A DNA stretch of 49,079 bases from positions 1-49,079 of the forward strand of contig DFWZ01000018.1 of assembly GCA_002381565.1 (NCBI GenBank). Reading direction: 5' to 3'. The DNA comes from Gallionella sp. UBA4121 (GTDB lineage: Bacteria; Pseudomonadota; Gammaproteobacteria; Burkholderiales; Gallionellaceae). Each line of letters opens with the position of its first letter. The first letter of the stretch is position 1. The notes beneath the pieces are model-generated. The model was not told the DNA's origin and ran no database searches. It saw only the letters and a list, made by a program, of their open reading frames with translations. Both the position numbers and the translations under genes were made by a program. This document shows, in pieces, positions 27,145 through 35,543 of this stretch.

Positions 27145-27867
27145 TTAGCGGTTGGCGAGCAGTAGAAACAGGCTTGGACGTTTGTTAAGTTGTGGCGCGG
27201 GCTGGGTTTTCCACTGCGCAATGGTTCGTGTATGTATCTGCTCGGTGGCGAGACTGATATCGGTTGCGACACATAGCTGCGTATGCGGGTGACACTGTGC
27301 GAGCAGAGCCGCGAATAATTTATCATTGCGGTACGGCGTCTCGATGAACAGCTGAGTTTGGCGGCGATGCGCCGATTCTGTTTCCAGTGTGACAATCATC
27401 TTGTTTCTATCCGCTTCTGCGATGGGCAGGTAGCCGTGAAAGGCGAAGCACTGCCCATTCAGGCCCGAGGCCATCAGCGCCAGCAAAATTGACGAGGGGC
27501 CGACCAGGGGGACTACGCGGATGCCTTTTCGATGTGCCAGATTGACCAGTTCGGCACCTGGATCGGCGATGCCGGGGCAGCCTGCTTCAGAAATGATGCC
27601 AACATCCTGCCCCGCCAGCAGGGGAGCCAGTAATTCCGGCAGTTCATTGCTGGCGGTGTGTTCGTTGAGCGTGGCAAAGTGGAGCGACTGTATCGGTTGT
27701 TCGTGCTTGAGTGCAGAGAGGAATTGCCGTGCAGTCTTGGGCTGCTCCACTACGTAATGTTGCAAGGTTCGTGCGATGTCGATCACGTGTTGCGGGAGTA
27801 CCTGACGGGCGGGTGTGTCGCCCAGCGTGCAGGGAATAAGGTAGAGTGTGCCGGGTTTGATAGTCAT
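27145..27867 (-). CDS. RsmI-like SAM-dependent methyltransferase (tetrapyrrole-methylase fold)
   Basis: A 240-residue protein of the COG0313 type. The N-terminal GTLYLIPCTLGD replaces the usual RsmI start. DVGIISEAGCPGIADPGAELV and VVPLVGPSSILLALMASGLNGQCFAFHGYLP are the SAM-binding and substrate-loop regions of the family. It is shorter than classical RsmI (about 280 residues) and belongs to a paralogue found next to maf in betaproteobacteria. Methylation of 16S rRNA is likely by family but the substrate is not established. It lies 2 bp downstream of maf. Confidence 0.85.
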   Translation of the reverse strand: MTIKPGTLYLIPCTLGDTPARQVLPQHVIDIARTLQHYVVEQPKTARQFLSALKHEQPIQSLHFATLNEHTASNELPELLAPLLAGQDVGIISEAGCPGIADPGAELVNLAHRKGIRVVPLVGPSSILLALMASGLNGQCFAFHGYLPIAEADRNKMIVTLETESAHRRQTQLFIETPYRNDKLFAALLAQCHPHTQLCVATDISLATEQIHTRTIAQWKTQPAPQLNKRPSLFLLLANR

Positions 27868-27869
27868 AA

Positions 27870-28442
27870 TCAGAATAATTGTACGTTTTCACGGCGCAGC
27901 ATTTCGGCGAGCAAAATGAGCGGCAGACCGATCAGTGCATTGGGGTCGTCGCCGCTCATTTTGCTCATCAGCGCGATGCCCAGCCCTTCTGATTTTGCAC
28001 TGCCGGCGCACTGGTAGGGTTGCTCTTTAAGCAGATAGGCTTCGATTTCCGCATCGTCAAGTTCGCGCAAGGTGACATGATTGACCGCCACTTCGGTTTG
28101 CAGATGGCCGCTCCGGCTGTTGAGCAGTGTCAGCGCGGTATAAAAACAGGTCGTCTTGCCGCGCATGGTGCGGAGTTGCCTGACTGCATTGTCGTGGGTG
28201 AGTGGTTTGCCGAGTTGCTGTCCTTCCAGCAGGGCAACCTGATCGGAGCCGATAATCAGTGCGTCAGGATAATCGGCGGCTACCGCACGTGCTTTTTCCT
28301 GTGACAGCCGCAACGAGGTTGCGCGCGCCGTTTCATCGGGCAGCGGTGTTTCGTCCACGTTGGGCGATGCGGTGATAAAAGGAATCTGCAAGCGTGCCAA
28401 GAGTTCGCTGCGGTACGGGGAGGTGGAGGCTAAAACAAGCAA
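27870..28442 (-). CDS. 7-methyl-GTP pyrophosphatase (Maf/YceF type)
   Basis: A 190-residue nucleotide pyrophosphatase that removes modified nucleotides such as m7GTP. It has LASTSPYRSELL at the start, NVDET, and GSDQV with GKPL. The SDQV form, CAGSAKSEG and DPNALIGLPLI match the YceF branch rather than the YhdE (dTTP) branch. I choose the TTG at 28442, six nt after AAAGGA, since the frame continues 43 codons upstream without family resemblance. It is divergent from the DUF177 gene, as yceF is from yceD in E. coli. Confidence 0.9.
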   Translation of the reverse strand: MLVLASTSPYRSELLARLQIPFITASPNVDETPLPDETARATSLRLSQEKARAVAADYPDALIIGSDQVALLEGQQLGKPLTHDNAVRQLRTMRGKTTCFYTALTLLNSRSGHLQTEVAVNHVTLRELDDAEIEAYLLKEQPYQCAGSAKSEGLGIALMSKMSGDDPNALIGLPLILLAEMLRRENVQLF

Positions 28443-28647
28443 TACTGTTCCTTTGGGGTTTGATAATCTGTTGTGAGCATGAGGGGAAATCGTCCTGCAT
28501 GACAGGCTTTGCCCGGTCTGCGATAGCGGATCTCTTGCTTGAAATGTACCCGTAAACAAACACCTGTACAATCATTATGCAGTTTTATTCGGTATTTTCA
28601 GCAGGATTTTTGACAGAGTGCCGCGAAAAATATATCATGCGCGGCTC

Positions 28648-29142
28648 ATGTACGCACGACCTTTCATTGACAGCCTGGATTTTGCCGGTAACGGCAAGCA
28701 AATAAGTGCGCAAGTGCCGTTTGCCGAGCTGCCACGTTTGCTCGATGTGCTGGATAATCCGCAAGGAAGCCTGCATTATACCTTGCAAGGAAGGCTGGAT
28801 AATCAGGGGCGTCCGGTGCTGGATGTCAGCATCAGTGGCCGTTGTCAGTTGCGTTGTCAGCGTTGCCTGAATGGTCTGGATTATGTCATAGCGCATCAGG
28901 CGCGCCTGTTGTTGTGCGATCAGGCCAGTCTGGACATGCTGGAAGACGAGGAAGAAGATTTTGATGGGATTTTGGCGGATGCACATCTGGATGTGCTGGC
29001 TCTGCTGGAAGACGAAATTTTGTTAAATCTGCCAATCGCACCTAAGCATGAAGCAGGTGCCTGTAAGGTGGCAGATGGAAAAAATAGGCAAGAGGGAGAT
29101 CAGCATCCTTTTGCGGTTTTAGAGAAGTTAAAACGTAATTAA
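28648..29142 (+). CDS. DUF177 (YceD) protein
   Basis: A 164-residue protein of the YceD/DUF177 family, linked in other bacteria to 23S rRNA accumulation and large-subunit assembly. The conserved CQLRCQRCL cysteines lie near residues 67-75. The start ATG gives MYARPFIDSLDFA; a GTG 30 nt upstream is an alternative. The neighbour rpmF 25 bp downstream supports the call, since the DUF177-rpmF pair is very widely conserved. Confidence 0.9.
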   Translation: MYARPFIDSLDFAGNGKQISAQVPFAELPRLLDVLDNPQGSLHYTLQGRLDNQGRPVLDVSISGRCQLRCQRCLNGLDYVIAHQARLLLCDQASLDMLEDEEEDFDGILADAHLDVLALLEDEILLNLPIAPKHEAGACKVADGKNRQEGDQHPFAVLEKLKRN

Positions 29143-29167
29143 TTAGATTTATCCAAGGAGCAATAGC

Positions 29168-29347
29168 ATGGCAGTTCAGCAGAATAAAAAATCCCCATCC
29201 AAGCGTGGTATGCATCGCGCCCATGATTTCCTGACCAGCCCGGCATTGGCGATTGAGCCGACGACAGGTGAGAATCATTTGCGTCATCACATCAGCCCGA
29301 CCGGTTTCTACCGTGGAAAAAAAGTGGTTAAGACCAAGGGCGACTAA
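29168..29347 (+). CDS. rpmF: 50S ribosomal protein L32
   Basis: A 59-residue protein with the L32 pattern MAVQQNKKSPSKRGMHRAHD. It lacks the zinc-binding cysteines present in some L32 forms. AAGGAG lies seven nt before the ATG. A terminator follows 10 bp after the stop, yet rpmF-plsX-fabH order is the usual one, so partial read-through is likely. Confidence 0.97.
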   Translation: MAVQQNKKSPSKRGMHRAHDFLTSPALAIEPTTGENHLRHHISPTGFYRGKKVVKTKGD

Positions 29348-29357
29348 GTCCTTATTT

Positions 29358-29385
29358 AACGCAGCCGACCCGTCGGCTGCGTTTT
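29358..29385 (+). terminator. Terminator after rpmF
   Basis: AACGCAGCCGAC and GTCGGCTGCGTT pair as an 11-12 bp stem with a minimal loop, followed by only TT beyond the stem. The stem is strong but the T-run short. The remaining 155 bp to plsX hold no supported gene. Confidence 0.6.
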
Positions 29386-29540
29386 CAGTTCTGTCAGATT
29401 TTGATGTATCCGAATCTTGAATTTAGCGCAGGCGGTACTCTGGCTAACAAAAAGCAGCTCTTCAACGGGTGTGTGGATTGTAGGCAGTGCTGCTCAAGCT
29501 GCGTCTGGATTTGGAGCTTTCTCTCGCCAAGGATCACTTA

Positions 29541-30593
29541 GTGGATGTCACATTAGCTATAGATGCGATGGGAGGCGATCATGGTACTGCGGTCACCGTC
29601 CCCGCTGCCGTTGAATATCTGAAGCAGTATTCCCGCGACACCATCATTCTGGTGGGTAACCCTGAGACGATCAATGCGGAACTGCGCGCGCTGCGAGTCG
29701 ATGCGGCGGGCGGTAAGTTCGGTACGCGTCTGCGCGTGCATGCTGCCTCGGAAGTGGTGGGTATGGATGAACAGCCGCAATCGGCACTGCGTGGAAAAAA
29801 AGATTCTTCGATGCGCGTCTCCATCAACCTGGTGAAAAGCGGCGACGCTTCGGCCTGCATCAGTGCGGGCAATACCGGTGCACTGATGGCGACGGCGCGT
29901 TATGTGCTCAAAACCATTCCGGGTATCGACAGGCCGGCCATCGCCTCCTATTTGCCAACCAAAAAAGGGCAGGTGTGTATGCTCGATCTGGGCGCGAATA
30001 CCGATTGCACCGCTGAACATCTGCTGCAATTTGCCATGATGGGCTCAACGCTCGTCACGGCGCTTGAGCACAAACCCAATCCTACGGTCGGACTGCTTAA
30101 TATCGGCTCTGAGGACATCAAGGGCAACGAGGTGGTCAAACAGGCCGCGCTGTTGCTGCGGGATAGTGATCTTAATTTCTTTGGAAACGTCGAGGGTAAC
30201 GATATTTTCAAGGGTGTCACCGATCTGGTGGTATGCGATGGTTTTGTCGGCAATGTCGCGCTCAAGACAGCCGAAGGCGTGGCCAAGATGATGGGCGGCT
30301 TCCTGAAGGACGGTTTTTCCCTGAATTTGTACACCAGGATGGCTGCCCTGATTTCCATGCCGGTGCTCAAGGCATTCAAGCACAGGCTGGATCACAGGCG
30401 CTACAACGGTGCCAGTTTTCTGGGTTTGCGCGGCATCGTGGTGAAGAGTCACGGTTCGGCGGACGTGTTTGCCTTCCGCTGTGCCATTGAAAAAGCGGCC
30501 GAGGAAGCGCGTGCCGGTATCTGGCAGCAAATCAGCGTGCATATCGAAAAGTGGCACCATGAGCGTCAAAATACTCAGCCGGGAGTGTCATGA
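29541..30593 (+). CDS. plsX: Phosphate acyltransferase PlsX
   Basis: A 350-residue enzyme making acyl-phosphate from acyl-ACP at the start of phospholipid synthesis. Recognisable are LAIDAMGGDHG, SAGNTGALMATARYVL, LDLGANTDC and the late VVCDGFVGNVALKTAEG. I start at the GTG at 29541, seven nt after AAGGA, which gives the normal VDVTLAIDAMGGD N-terminus. The upstream part of the frame resembles nothing. It overlaps fabH by 4 bases (ATGA). Confidence 0.95.
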   Translation: MDVTLAIDAMGGDHGTAVTVPAAVEYLKQYSRDTIILVGNPETINAELRALRVDAAGGKFGTRLRVHAASEVVGMDEQPQSALRGKKDSSMRVSINLVKSGDASACISAGNTGALMATARYVLKTIPGIDRPAIASYLPTKKGQVCMLDLGANTDCTAEHLLQFAMMGSTLVTALEHKPNPTVGLLNIGSEDIKGNEVVKQAALLLRDSDLNFFGNVEGNDIFKGVTDLVVCDGFVGNVALKTAEGVAKMMGGFLKDGFSLNLYTRMAALISMPVLKAFKHRLDHRRYNGASFLGLRGIVVKSHGSADVFAFRCAIEKAAEEARAGIWQQISVHIEKWHHERQNTQPGVS

Positions 30594-31552
30594 TACATTC
30601 AAAAATTATCGGTACAGGCAGTTATCTGCCAGCCAAATCGCTCACTAATTTCGATCTTGAAAAGATCGTCGATACGACAGACGAGTGGATCACCTCGCGC
30701 AGTGGTATCCATGAGCGGCATATCGCGGCAGACGGTGAAATGGCCAGCGATCTGGCCTTGCAGGCGAGTCTTAAAGCCATCGAGGCGGCAGGAATCAGTG
30801 CGGACGACATTGACCTTATCATCGTTGCCACGACCTCGCCGGACAAGATGTTTCCCAGTACCGCCTGTATTCTGCAGGACAAGCTGGGCATCATCAATGG
30901 CGGTGCGGCATTCGATATGCAGGCGGTGTGCGGTGGTTTTGTCTATGCACTGAATACCGCCGATCTGTACATACGCGGCGGCCAGGCTAAAACAGTGCTG
31001 GTGGTCGGCGCTGAAATCATGTCGCGCATGCTGGACTGGAAAGACAGGACTACTTGCGTGTTGTTCGGCGACGGTGCCGGTGCGGTCATCTTGCAGGCAA
31101 GTGCCGAGCCCGGAATTCTGGCTAGCAAACTGCATTCCGATGGCCGGCATCACGCGCAGCTTCGGGCGGATGGCAATATCAGCAACGGCGTGGTGCAGGG
31201 TGACCCGTTCATCAAGATGGAAGGGCAGGCGGTGTTCAAGTTTGCCGTCACGGTGTTGAGCCGCGTGGTCGATGAGGTTTTGAGCGACGCCGGACTGTTG
31301 GGTACTGATATCGACTGGCTGGTGCCGCATCAGGCGAATATCCGCATCATCGAAGCGACGGCTAAAAAACTCGGCCTGAGCATGGATAACGTGGTCGTCA
31401 CCGTAGCACATCACGGTAATACCTCTTCGGCTTCGATTCCGCTGGCGCTGGATGTCGCCGTGCGCGATGGCCGCATTAAGGCGGGTCAAAGTGTCCTGCT
31501 CGAAGCGATAGGTGGCGGATTTACCTGGGGTGCGGTGCTGCTGCGCTGGTAG
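30590..31552 (+). CDS. fabH: 3-oxoacyl-ACP synthase III (FabH)
   Basis: A 320-residue condensing enzyme that starts fatty-acid synthesis from acetyl-CoA and malonyl-ACP. The Cys-His-Asn triad is visible at C114 (DMQAVCGGFVYAL), H247 (VPHQANIRI) and N277 (HHGNTSSAS). Length and start (MIHSKIIGTGSYLP) are typical. The 100-bp gap to fabD is unusually long for this operon and contains an inverted repeat. Confidence 0.97.
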   Translation: MIHSKIIGTGSYLPAKSLTNFDLEKIVDTTDEWITSRSGIHERHIAADGEMASDLALQASLKAIEAAGISADDIDLIIVATTSPDKMFPSTACILQDKLGIINGGAAFDMQAVCGGFVYALNTADLYIRGGQAKTVLVVGAEIMSRMLDWKDRTTCVLFGDGAGAVILQASAEPGILASKLHSDGRHHAQLRADGNISNGVVQGDPFIKMEGQAVFKFAVTVLSRVVDEVLSDAGLLGTDIDWLVPHQANIRIIEATAKKLGLSMDNVVVTVAHHGNTSSASIPLALDVAVRDGRIKAGQSVLLEAIGGGFTWGAVLLRW

Positions 31553-31562
31553 ATTAAGAAGC

Positions 31563-31614
31563 AGTTGGTAGTCGTTAAACGTCAGTTTTTAGTTAAAACG
31601 TACGACTACCAACT
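31563..31614. repeat. Inverted repeat built from 7-bp units between fabH and fabD
   Basis: A 13-bp perfect inverted repeat (AGTTGGTAGTCGT at 31563-31575, complement at 31602-31614) with a 26-nt spacer. The left arm continues into degenerate 7-mers (TAGTCGT, TAAACGT). The same 7-mer type recurs near 43635 and inside mutL. A further copy-like stretch runs to about 31630. Confidence 0.7.
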
Positions 31615-31652
31615 CACGACGTACGACTAACTACTCTGAACTGTTTTTTCCT

Positions 31653-32600
31653 ATGACTAAATTCGCTTTTGTATTTCCCGGCCAAGGTTCGCAATCGCGC
31701 GGCATGATGAACGGCTATGCCGATTTTGCGGCGGTGCGCGACACTTTCACCGAAGCATCCGAGATTTTGAACCAGGATCTGTGGCAACTGGTAAGTGAGG
31801 GCAGTGATGCTGAGCTGAATGCCACCGTCAACACTCAACCGATCATGCTGACCGCAGGTGTCGCAGTTTATCGCGCATGGCAGTCACAGCACGGCGCACA
31901 ACCTGCCATGATGGCGGGTCACAGTCTGGGCGAATACACCGCGCTGGTCGCTGCCGGCGCCTTGAGTTTTGCCGATGCGCTGCCGCTGGTGCGCTATCGC
32001 GCCCAGTGCATGCAGCAGGCAGTGCCGGAAGGCGTGGGCGGCATTGCTGCTATCCTGGGGCTTGACGATGAAACGGTGCGTGCCGTGTGCATCGAGGGCG
32101 CGCAGGGTGAAGTGCTGGAAGCGGTGAATTACAACTCGCCGGGCCAGGTAGTGATCGCGGGTAATCGCGCGGCAGTCGAGCGCGGCATGGAACTGGCCCG
32201 TGCCCGTGGTGCAAAACGCGCCATCATGTTGCCGATGAGCGTGCCTTCGCATTGCAGCCTGCTGAAGGGCGCGGCGGAACAGTTGCGCACTTACCTTGCC
32301 GATGTCGCTATTGCTGCGCCAGTCATTCCGGTGTTGCATAACGCGGATGTCGCGGCTTACATTGATGGCGATCGTATCCGCGATGCGCTGGTGCGCCAGT
32401 TGTATTCTCCGGTGCGCTGGGTCGAAATCGTGCTGGAATTCGGCAAACAAGGCATCACCCACAACGCTGAATGTGCGCCGGGCAAAGTCCTGGCAGGACT
32501 CAACAAGCGCATCGACACGAATCAACAGGCCTCAGCCATCAACGACGGCGCAGCGCTGATGCTGGCTTTGACTACATTCGCTCAAGGAGATAAGGCATGA
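31653..32600 (+). CDS. fabD: Malonyl-CoA:ACP transacylase (FabD)
   Basis: A 315-residue enzyme moving malonyl from CoA to ACP. It has the GQGSQSRGM motif near the N-terminus, nucleophile S91 in GHSLGEYTALVAAG, and the later PSHCSLLKGAAE holding the catalytic His. The start ATG follows repeat-derived sequence without a clear ribosome-binding site. It overlaps fabG by 4 bases (ATGA). Confidence 0.97.
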   Translation: MTKFAFVFPGQGSQSRGMMNGYADFAAVRDTFTEASEILNQDLWQLVSEGSDAELNATVNTQPIMLTAGVAVYRAWQSQHGAQPAMMAGHSLGEYTALVAAGALSFADALPLVRYRAQCMQQAVPEGVGGIAAILGLDDETVRAVCIEGAQGEVLEAVNYNSPGQVVIAGNRAAVERGMELARARGAKRAIMLPMSVPSHCSLLKGAAEQLRTYLADVAIAAPVIPVLHNADVAAYIDGDRIRDALVRQLYSPVRWVEIVLEFGKQGITHNAECAPGKVLAGLNKRIDTNQQASAINDGAALMLALTTFAQGDKA

Positions 32601-33340
32601 CATTGCAAGGACAAATCGCACTGGTAACGGGCGCTTCTCGCGGGATCGGTCAGGCTATTGCGCAGGAGTTGGGCCGTCAGGGCGCGACGGTGATTGGCAC
32701 GGCTACCAGTGACAAAGGGGCTGCCGCCATCAGCGAATATCTGGCGGCGGCGGGGATTGTGGGGCAGGGCTATGCGCTGAACGTCAATGACGTGGCGCAG
32801 ACTGAGCTGGTTTTGGCTGAGTTGCGCAAACAGTATGGCGAGATTTCGATCCTGGTGAACAACGCCGGCATCACGCGTGACAATCTGCTGGCCCGCATGA
32901 CTGACGATGAATGGGATGATGTCATCGCGACCAACCTCAAGTCGGTGTTCCGTTTGTCACGCGCCGTGTTGCGCGCGATGATGAAGGCACGTGGCGGGCG
33001 CATCATCAGTATTTCTTCTGTCGTCGGCAGCATGGGCAATCCGGGGCAGGCCAACTACGCAGCCTCCAAGGCAGGCATGATCGGTTTTACCAAATCGCTC
33101 GCCCAGGAAATCGGCAGCCGTAACATTACCGTGAACTGCGTCGCTCCAGGCTTTATCGACACCGATATGACGCAAGGACTGGGCGATGAGCAGCGCGCCA
33201 AACTGGTTGAGCATGTGCCGTTAAAGCGTCTCGGCCAACCCGCCGACATCGCCGCTGCAGTCGCTTTTCTGGCAGGCCCGGGTGCGGCCTACATCACAGG
33301 CGTCACGTTGCATGTGAACGGCGGGATGTACATGGAGTAG
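32597..33340 (+). CDS. fabG: 3-oxoacyl-ACP reductase (FabG)
   Basis: A 247-residue short-chain dehydrogenase reducing 3-oxoacyl-ACP with NADPH. TGASRGIGQAIA binds the nucleotide; NNAGIT, SISSVVGSMGN and YAASKAG give the Asn-Ser-Tyr-Lys catalytic set. It ends the visible fab run; the usual next genes acpP and fabF are absent. The 285 bp that follow (to 33608) show only a doubtful reverse-strand frame and an imperfect GA/CT-rich hairpin at about 33344-33377. Confidence 0.97.
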   Translation: MTLQGQIALVTGASRGIGQAIAQELGRQGATVIGTATSDKGAAAISEYLAAAGIVGQGYALNVNDVAQTELVLAELRKQYGEISILVNNAGITRDNLLARMTDDEWDDVIATNLKSVFRLSRAVLRAMMKARGGRIISISSVVGSMGNPGQANYAASKAGMIGFTKSLAQEIGSRNITVNCVAPGFIDTDMTQGLGDEQRAKLVEHVPLKRLGQPADIAAAVAFLAGPGAAYITGVTLHVNGGMYME

Positions 33341-33364
33341 TGCGGGGGAGGGTGAAAAATTCAC

Positions 33365-33580
33365 TTATTCTCCCTCGCCCAGGTATGCGGATAGTTTTTC
33401 AGCATACTTATTATTTACTGCCTGTGCCTGTTTTCCGGCGATTTTCCCGCTTTTTGACCGGCTTGCAAGCTGCTTGCCAGCGAACAGTCGGTGGGCACGC
33501 CATCTTCGGCGATGGCGCAATTTGCGCATCAGCCCGATATCTTTCATCCAGCCGAAGCACTCCCAACTGATCCAGTTCAC
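33365..33580 (-). CDS. Doubtful 71-aa basic hypothetical protein
   Basis: A GTG-started frame with a very basic middle (MRKLRHRRRWRAHRL) and a Lys/Gln/Ala-rich helical-looking second half (SKSGKIAGKQAQAVNNKYA). The composition is more protein-like than the overlapping forward frame, but the ribosome-binding site is weak and I recognise no family. It would be read from upstream only by passing the terminator at 33608-33640. Confidence 0.25.
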   Translation of the reverse strand: MNWISWECFGWMKDIGLMRKLRHRRRWRAHRLFAGKQLASRSKSGKIAGKQAQAVNNKYAEKLSAYLGEGE

Positions 33581-33607
33581 GCTATAGCGAACCTGCGGGT
33601 GCGCGAA

Positions 33608-33640
33608 TAAAAAAATGGCTTGCGTGGGGGACGCAAGCCA
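33608..33640 (-). terminator. Strong reverse-strand terminator
   Basis: Reverse strand: GGCTTGCGT, loop CCCCC, ACGCAAGCC, then ATTTTTTTATT. A 9-bp perfect stem. It is placed to end the SQR-side operon and/or the candidate small RNA starting near 33661. Confidence 0.85.
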
Positions 33641-33661
33641 AAGAGGGGGTATCTACATCAG
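33608..33661 (-). ncRNA. Candidate C-rich small RNA (about 50-55 nt)
   Basis: A good promoter at 33668-33695 predicts a start near 33661. Reading leftwards, a single-stranded 5' part containing ACCCCCTCTTT runs into a hairpin with a CCCCC loop and a T7 tail. Both C-rich patches could pair with Shine-Dalgarno-like sequences, as in C-rich regulatory RNAs of other proteobacteria. No ORF fits inside. This is a prediction from promoter, loops and terminator only. Confidence 0.42.
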
Positions 33662-33667
33662 TTATTG

Positions 33668-33695
33668 ATAATATACATATATAGGTATTTGTCAA
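33668..33695 (-). promoter_or_regulatory. Sigma-70 promoter of the candidate small RNA
   Basis: Reverse strand TTGACA (perfect, 33690-33695), 16-nt spacer, TATTAT (5 of 6, 33668-33673). It is the best sigma-70 match in the window, lying in an AT-rich stretch with no gene start directly downstream except the terminator hairpin. Confidence 0.6.
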
Positions 33696-33824
33696 TCAGT
33701 TCATGTATGACTGCAAGCCGCTTGCCTCAACCTCACCCTCGAAAAAGATTACGCCACACGTAATTGCTGGCTATCTATAGATTGGCTTGCGATGGCTGTT
33801 TCAGTTTGGTCATTTGCGTCGCAC

Positions 33825-33989
33825 TTAATGATGCGATTTCGCCATTAATTTAAGTATTTTTAAATTAATCACGAGAAAGCGTATCGCCTGCCATATCAGC
33901 GATGTCCTCATGTAGCGGGTGAATCCGGTCGGCGCCGGAGGATAATAAGCTTGCTGATAAGGTTCTTTATTGGTAATTTTGCCTGACAT
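33825..33989 (-). CDS. 54-aa small protein downstream of SQR
   Basis: An ATG with AGGAG six nt upstream opens a 54-codon frame ending 28 bp after the SQR stop on the same strand. The N-terminal half is polar and Pro/Tyr-rich (EPYQQAYYPPAPTGF); the C-terminal half has FTRYMRTSLIWQAIRFLVINL, an amphipathic or membrane-associated helix, and a basic end. The family is not known to me. Position and strong ribosome-binding site make it a likely member of the sulfide operon, perhaps tethering SQR or another partner to the membrane; that role is a guess. Confidence 0.65.
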   Translation of the reverse strand: MSGKITNKEPYQQAYYPPAPTGFTRYMRTSLIWQAIRFLVINLKILKLMAKSHH

Positions 33990-34017
33990 GTCTTGCTCCT
34001 GAAAATTGATTGAGTTA

Positions 34018-35475
34018 TTAATCCGGGATGATAGCCCAGCCCGGTTTCATTTTTGCCTGATAAATAAAAGCGTGGTGCAGCAGATACTTCATCCAGTGAC
34101 CTGCCAATCCGATTTCACCAAAAGTCAGATCAATGTCACGGCCGTAATCCGGATATTTCTCAAAGTCTGGCACGACCGGGTATACCGTCATGGTGGCAGC
34201 GGTGCCCTTAAAAAAATCAGCCCCGGTAGACGCCACACATGCAGCTCCCATTTCGGCCATTGATGCCGTATGAGTTGGTTTTTCAGCGCCGTTAACCATA
34301 TCGCTGATACTTTTAGCCACGGCCATCGCCATGGCCGCCGATGGCATGCCGGTTCTGGGGGCTGTCGGATTGATGGGCGTTCCATTCGCACTCTGCATCG
34401 GCTTGCTGATCATATGAGGTGGCGCAAAAGCAATGCCGACCGCAAAAATGTTCCGGTAGGCAGGCGTTTGATACGTCTTCGGCCAGTCACGTGCACTCCA
34501 TTCCAGATAGGGGCGCGGGGTGTAATCAGCATCCACTTTCATGAAACCGTTAGGCGCAAAAACTTGACTGGTGATGTCCTCGCCGGTTTTGTCGAAAGCC
34601 TTTAGTCCAACCCCGGCAAAGGGTGGAATCAGCATGGAGAAATCGAATTCCTGTTCATGGAAACTGCCATCCATGATTTCATAATGAATTTTCCCGGCTT
34701 CGACTTTATTCACGTGAGCGCGAGTAATCCATTCGATCCCACGCTCAACCATCAGCGATTCGGCAAAGGTCTTGCCGTTGGTAACGTAGCCGCCGCGTTT
34801 GATATGCACGCCACCCATGCCAAAGTCGCCCAATTCGTACTCATTGCTAAGCCAGATGATCCGAGCCTTGTCGCGGACTCCGGCCGCGCGTAACACATGG
34901 TCCACGTTGTAAATATATTCAAATGCGGCCCCCTGGCAGGTGCACATCCCATGTCCCGTGCCAATGACGATCGTGCAGTTTTTGCCGCTGCGCATGGCCT
35001 CGATCGTTTCCTGAAGTTTTTTATTGGCTTCCAGAGCATGGCTTGCGGTGCAAACAGATACCGTATGGCCGTGATCCGGGCCCAGCCCTTCGGTAGCGCC
35101 AAAATTCAGTTTTGGTCCTGTGGCATTCACCAGGTAATCGTAAGCAATGTTTTCCTGCACGCCTGCTTTGTCAGGGAGCGTGTATTCCACCGTGACGAAT
35201 GGACTGGCATTTTCAGCATTCCCTTCCGGGTTGATTGAAAGTGCCTTTGCCTGACGAAAGCTTATCGTGGTTTTGCGGTAGACTTCAGCCAGATCAAAGG
35301 TGACTTCCTTCTCTTTCATCTGCCCGACACCCACCCATATGTTGGAAGGAATCCAGTTCCATTTTGCGTTGGGTGAGACAACGATAATTTCATGCTGCTT
35401 GCCTATCATCTTATTCAAATGTCTGGCGGCGGTGTGCCCTGCAATGCCTGCGCCCAGAATTACGATTCGTGCCAT
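34018..35475 (-). CDS. Sulfide:quinone oxidoreductase-like FAD flavoprotein
   Basis: A 485-residue flavoprotein of the SQR/flavocytochrome c sulfide dehydrogenase family. An N-terminal FAD-binding GAGIAGHTAARHL is present. Cysteines sit where SQRs need them: C142 in SVCTASHA, C178/C180 in GMCTCQGAAFEY, and C413 in MGAACVAS. The second FAD-contacting part AVGIAFAPP and a C-terminal amphipathic tail (HWMKYLLHHAFIYQ) fit a monotopic membrane enzyme. SQR oxidises sulfide to persulfide or polysulfide and reduces quinone. Somewhat longer than many SQRs. The persulfide dioxygenase upstream supports the function. Exact SQR type not determined. Confidence 0.85.
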   Translation of the reverse strand: MARIVILGAGIAGHTAARHLNKMIGKQHEIIVVSPNAKWNWIPSNIWVGVGQMKEKEVTFDLAEVYRKTTISFRQAKALSINPEGNAENASPFVTVEYTLPDKAGVQENIAYDYLVNATGPKLNFGATEGLGPDHGHTVSVCTASHALEANKKLQETIEAMRSGKNCTIVIGTGHGMCTCQGAAFEYIYNVDHVLRAAGVRDKARIIWLSNEYELGDFGMGGVHIKRGGYVTNGKTFAESLMVERGIEWITRAHVNKVEAGKIHYEIMDGSFHEQEFDFSMLIPPFAGVGLKAFDKTGEDITSQVFAPNGFMKVDADYTPRPYLEWSARDWPKTYQTPAYRNIFAVGIAFAPPHMISKPMQSANGTPINPTAPRTGMPSAAMAMAVAKSISDMVNGAEKPTHTASMAEMGAACVASTGADFFKGTAATMTVYPVVPDFEKYPDYGRDIDLTFGEIGLAGHWMKYLLHHAFIYQAKMKPGWAIIPD

Positions 35476-35543
35476 TTTTTTCCCCTCATAATGAGTAAAT
35501 TAGGAATGCTGCAAAAAATTCGATAGCGTATAGACTACCGAAA

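Noticed and set aside
33344..33377. GA/CT-rich imperfect hairpin after fabG as a terminator
   Set aside because: The stem is interrupted and not followed by a T-run.
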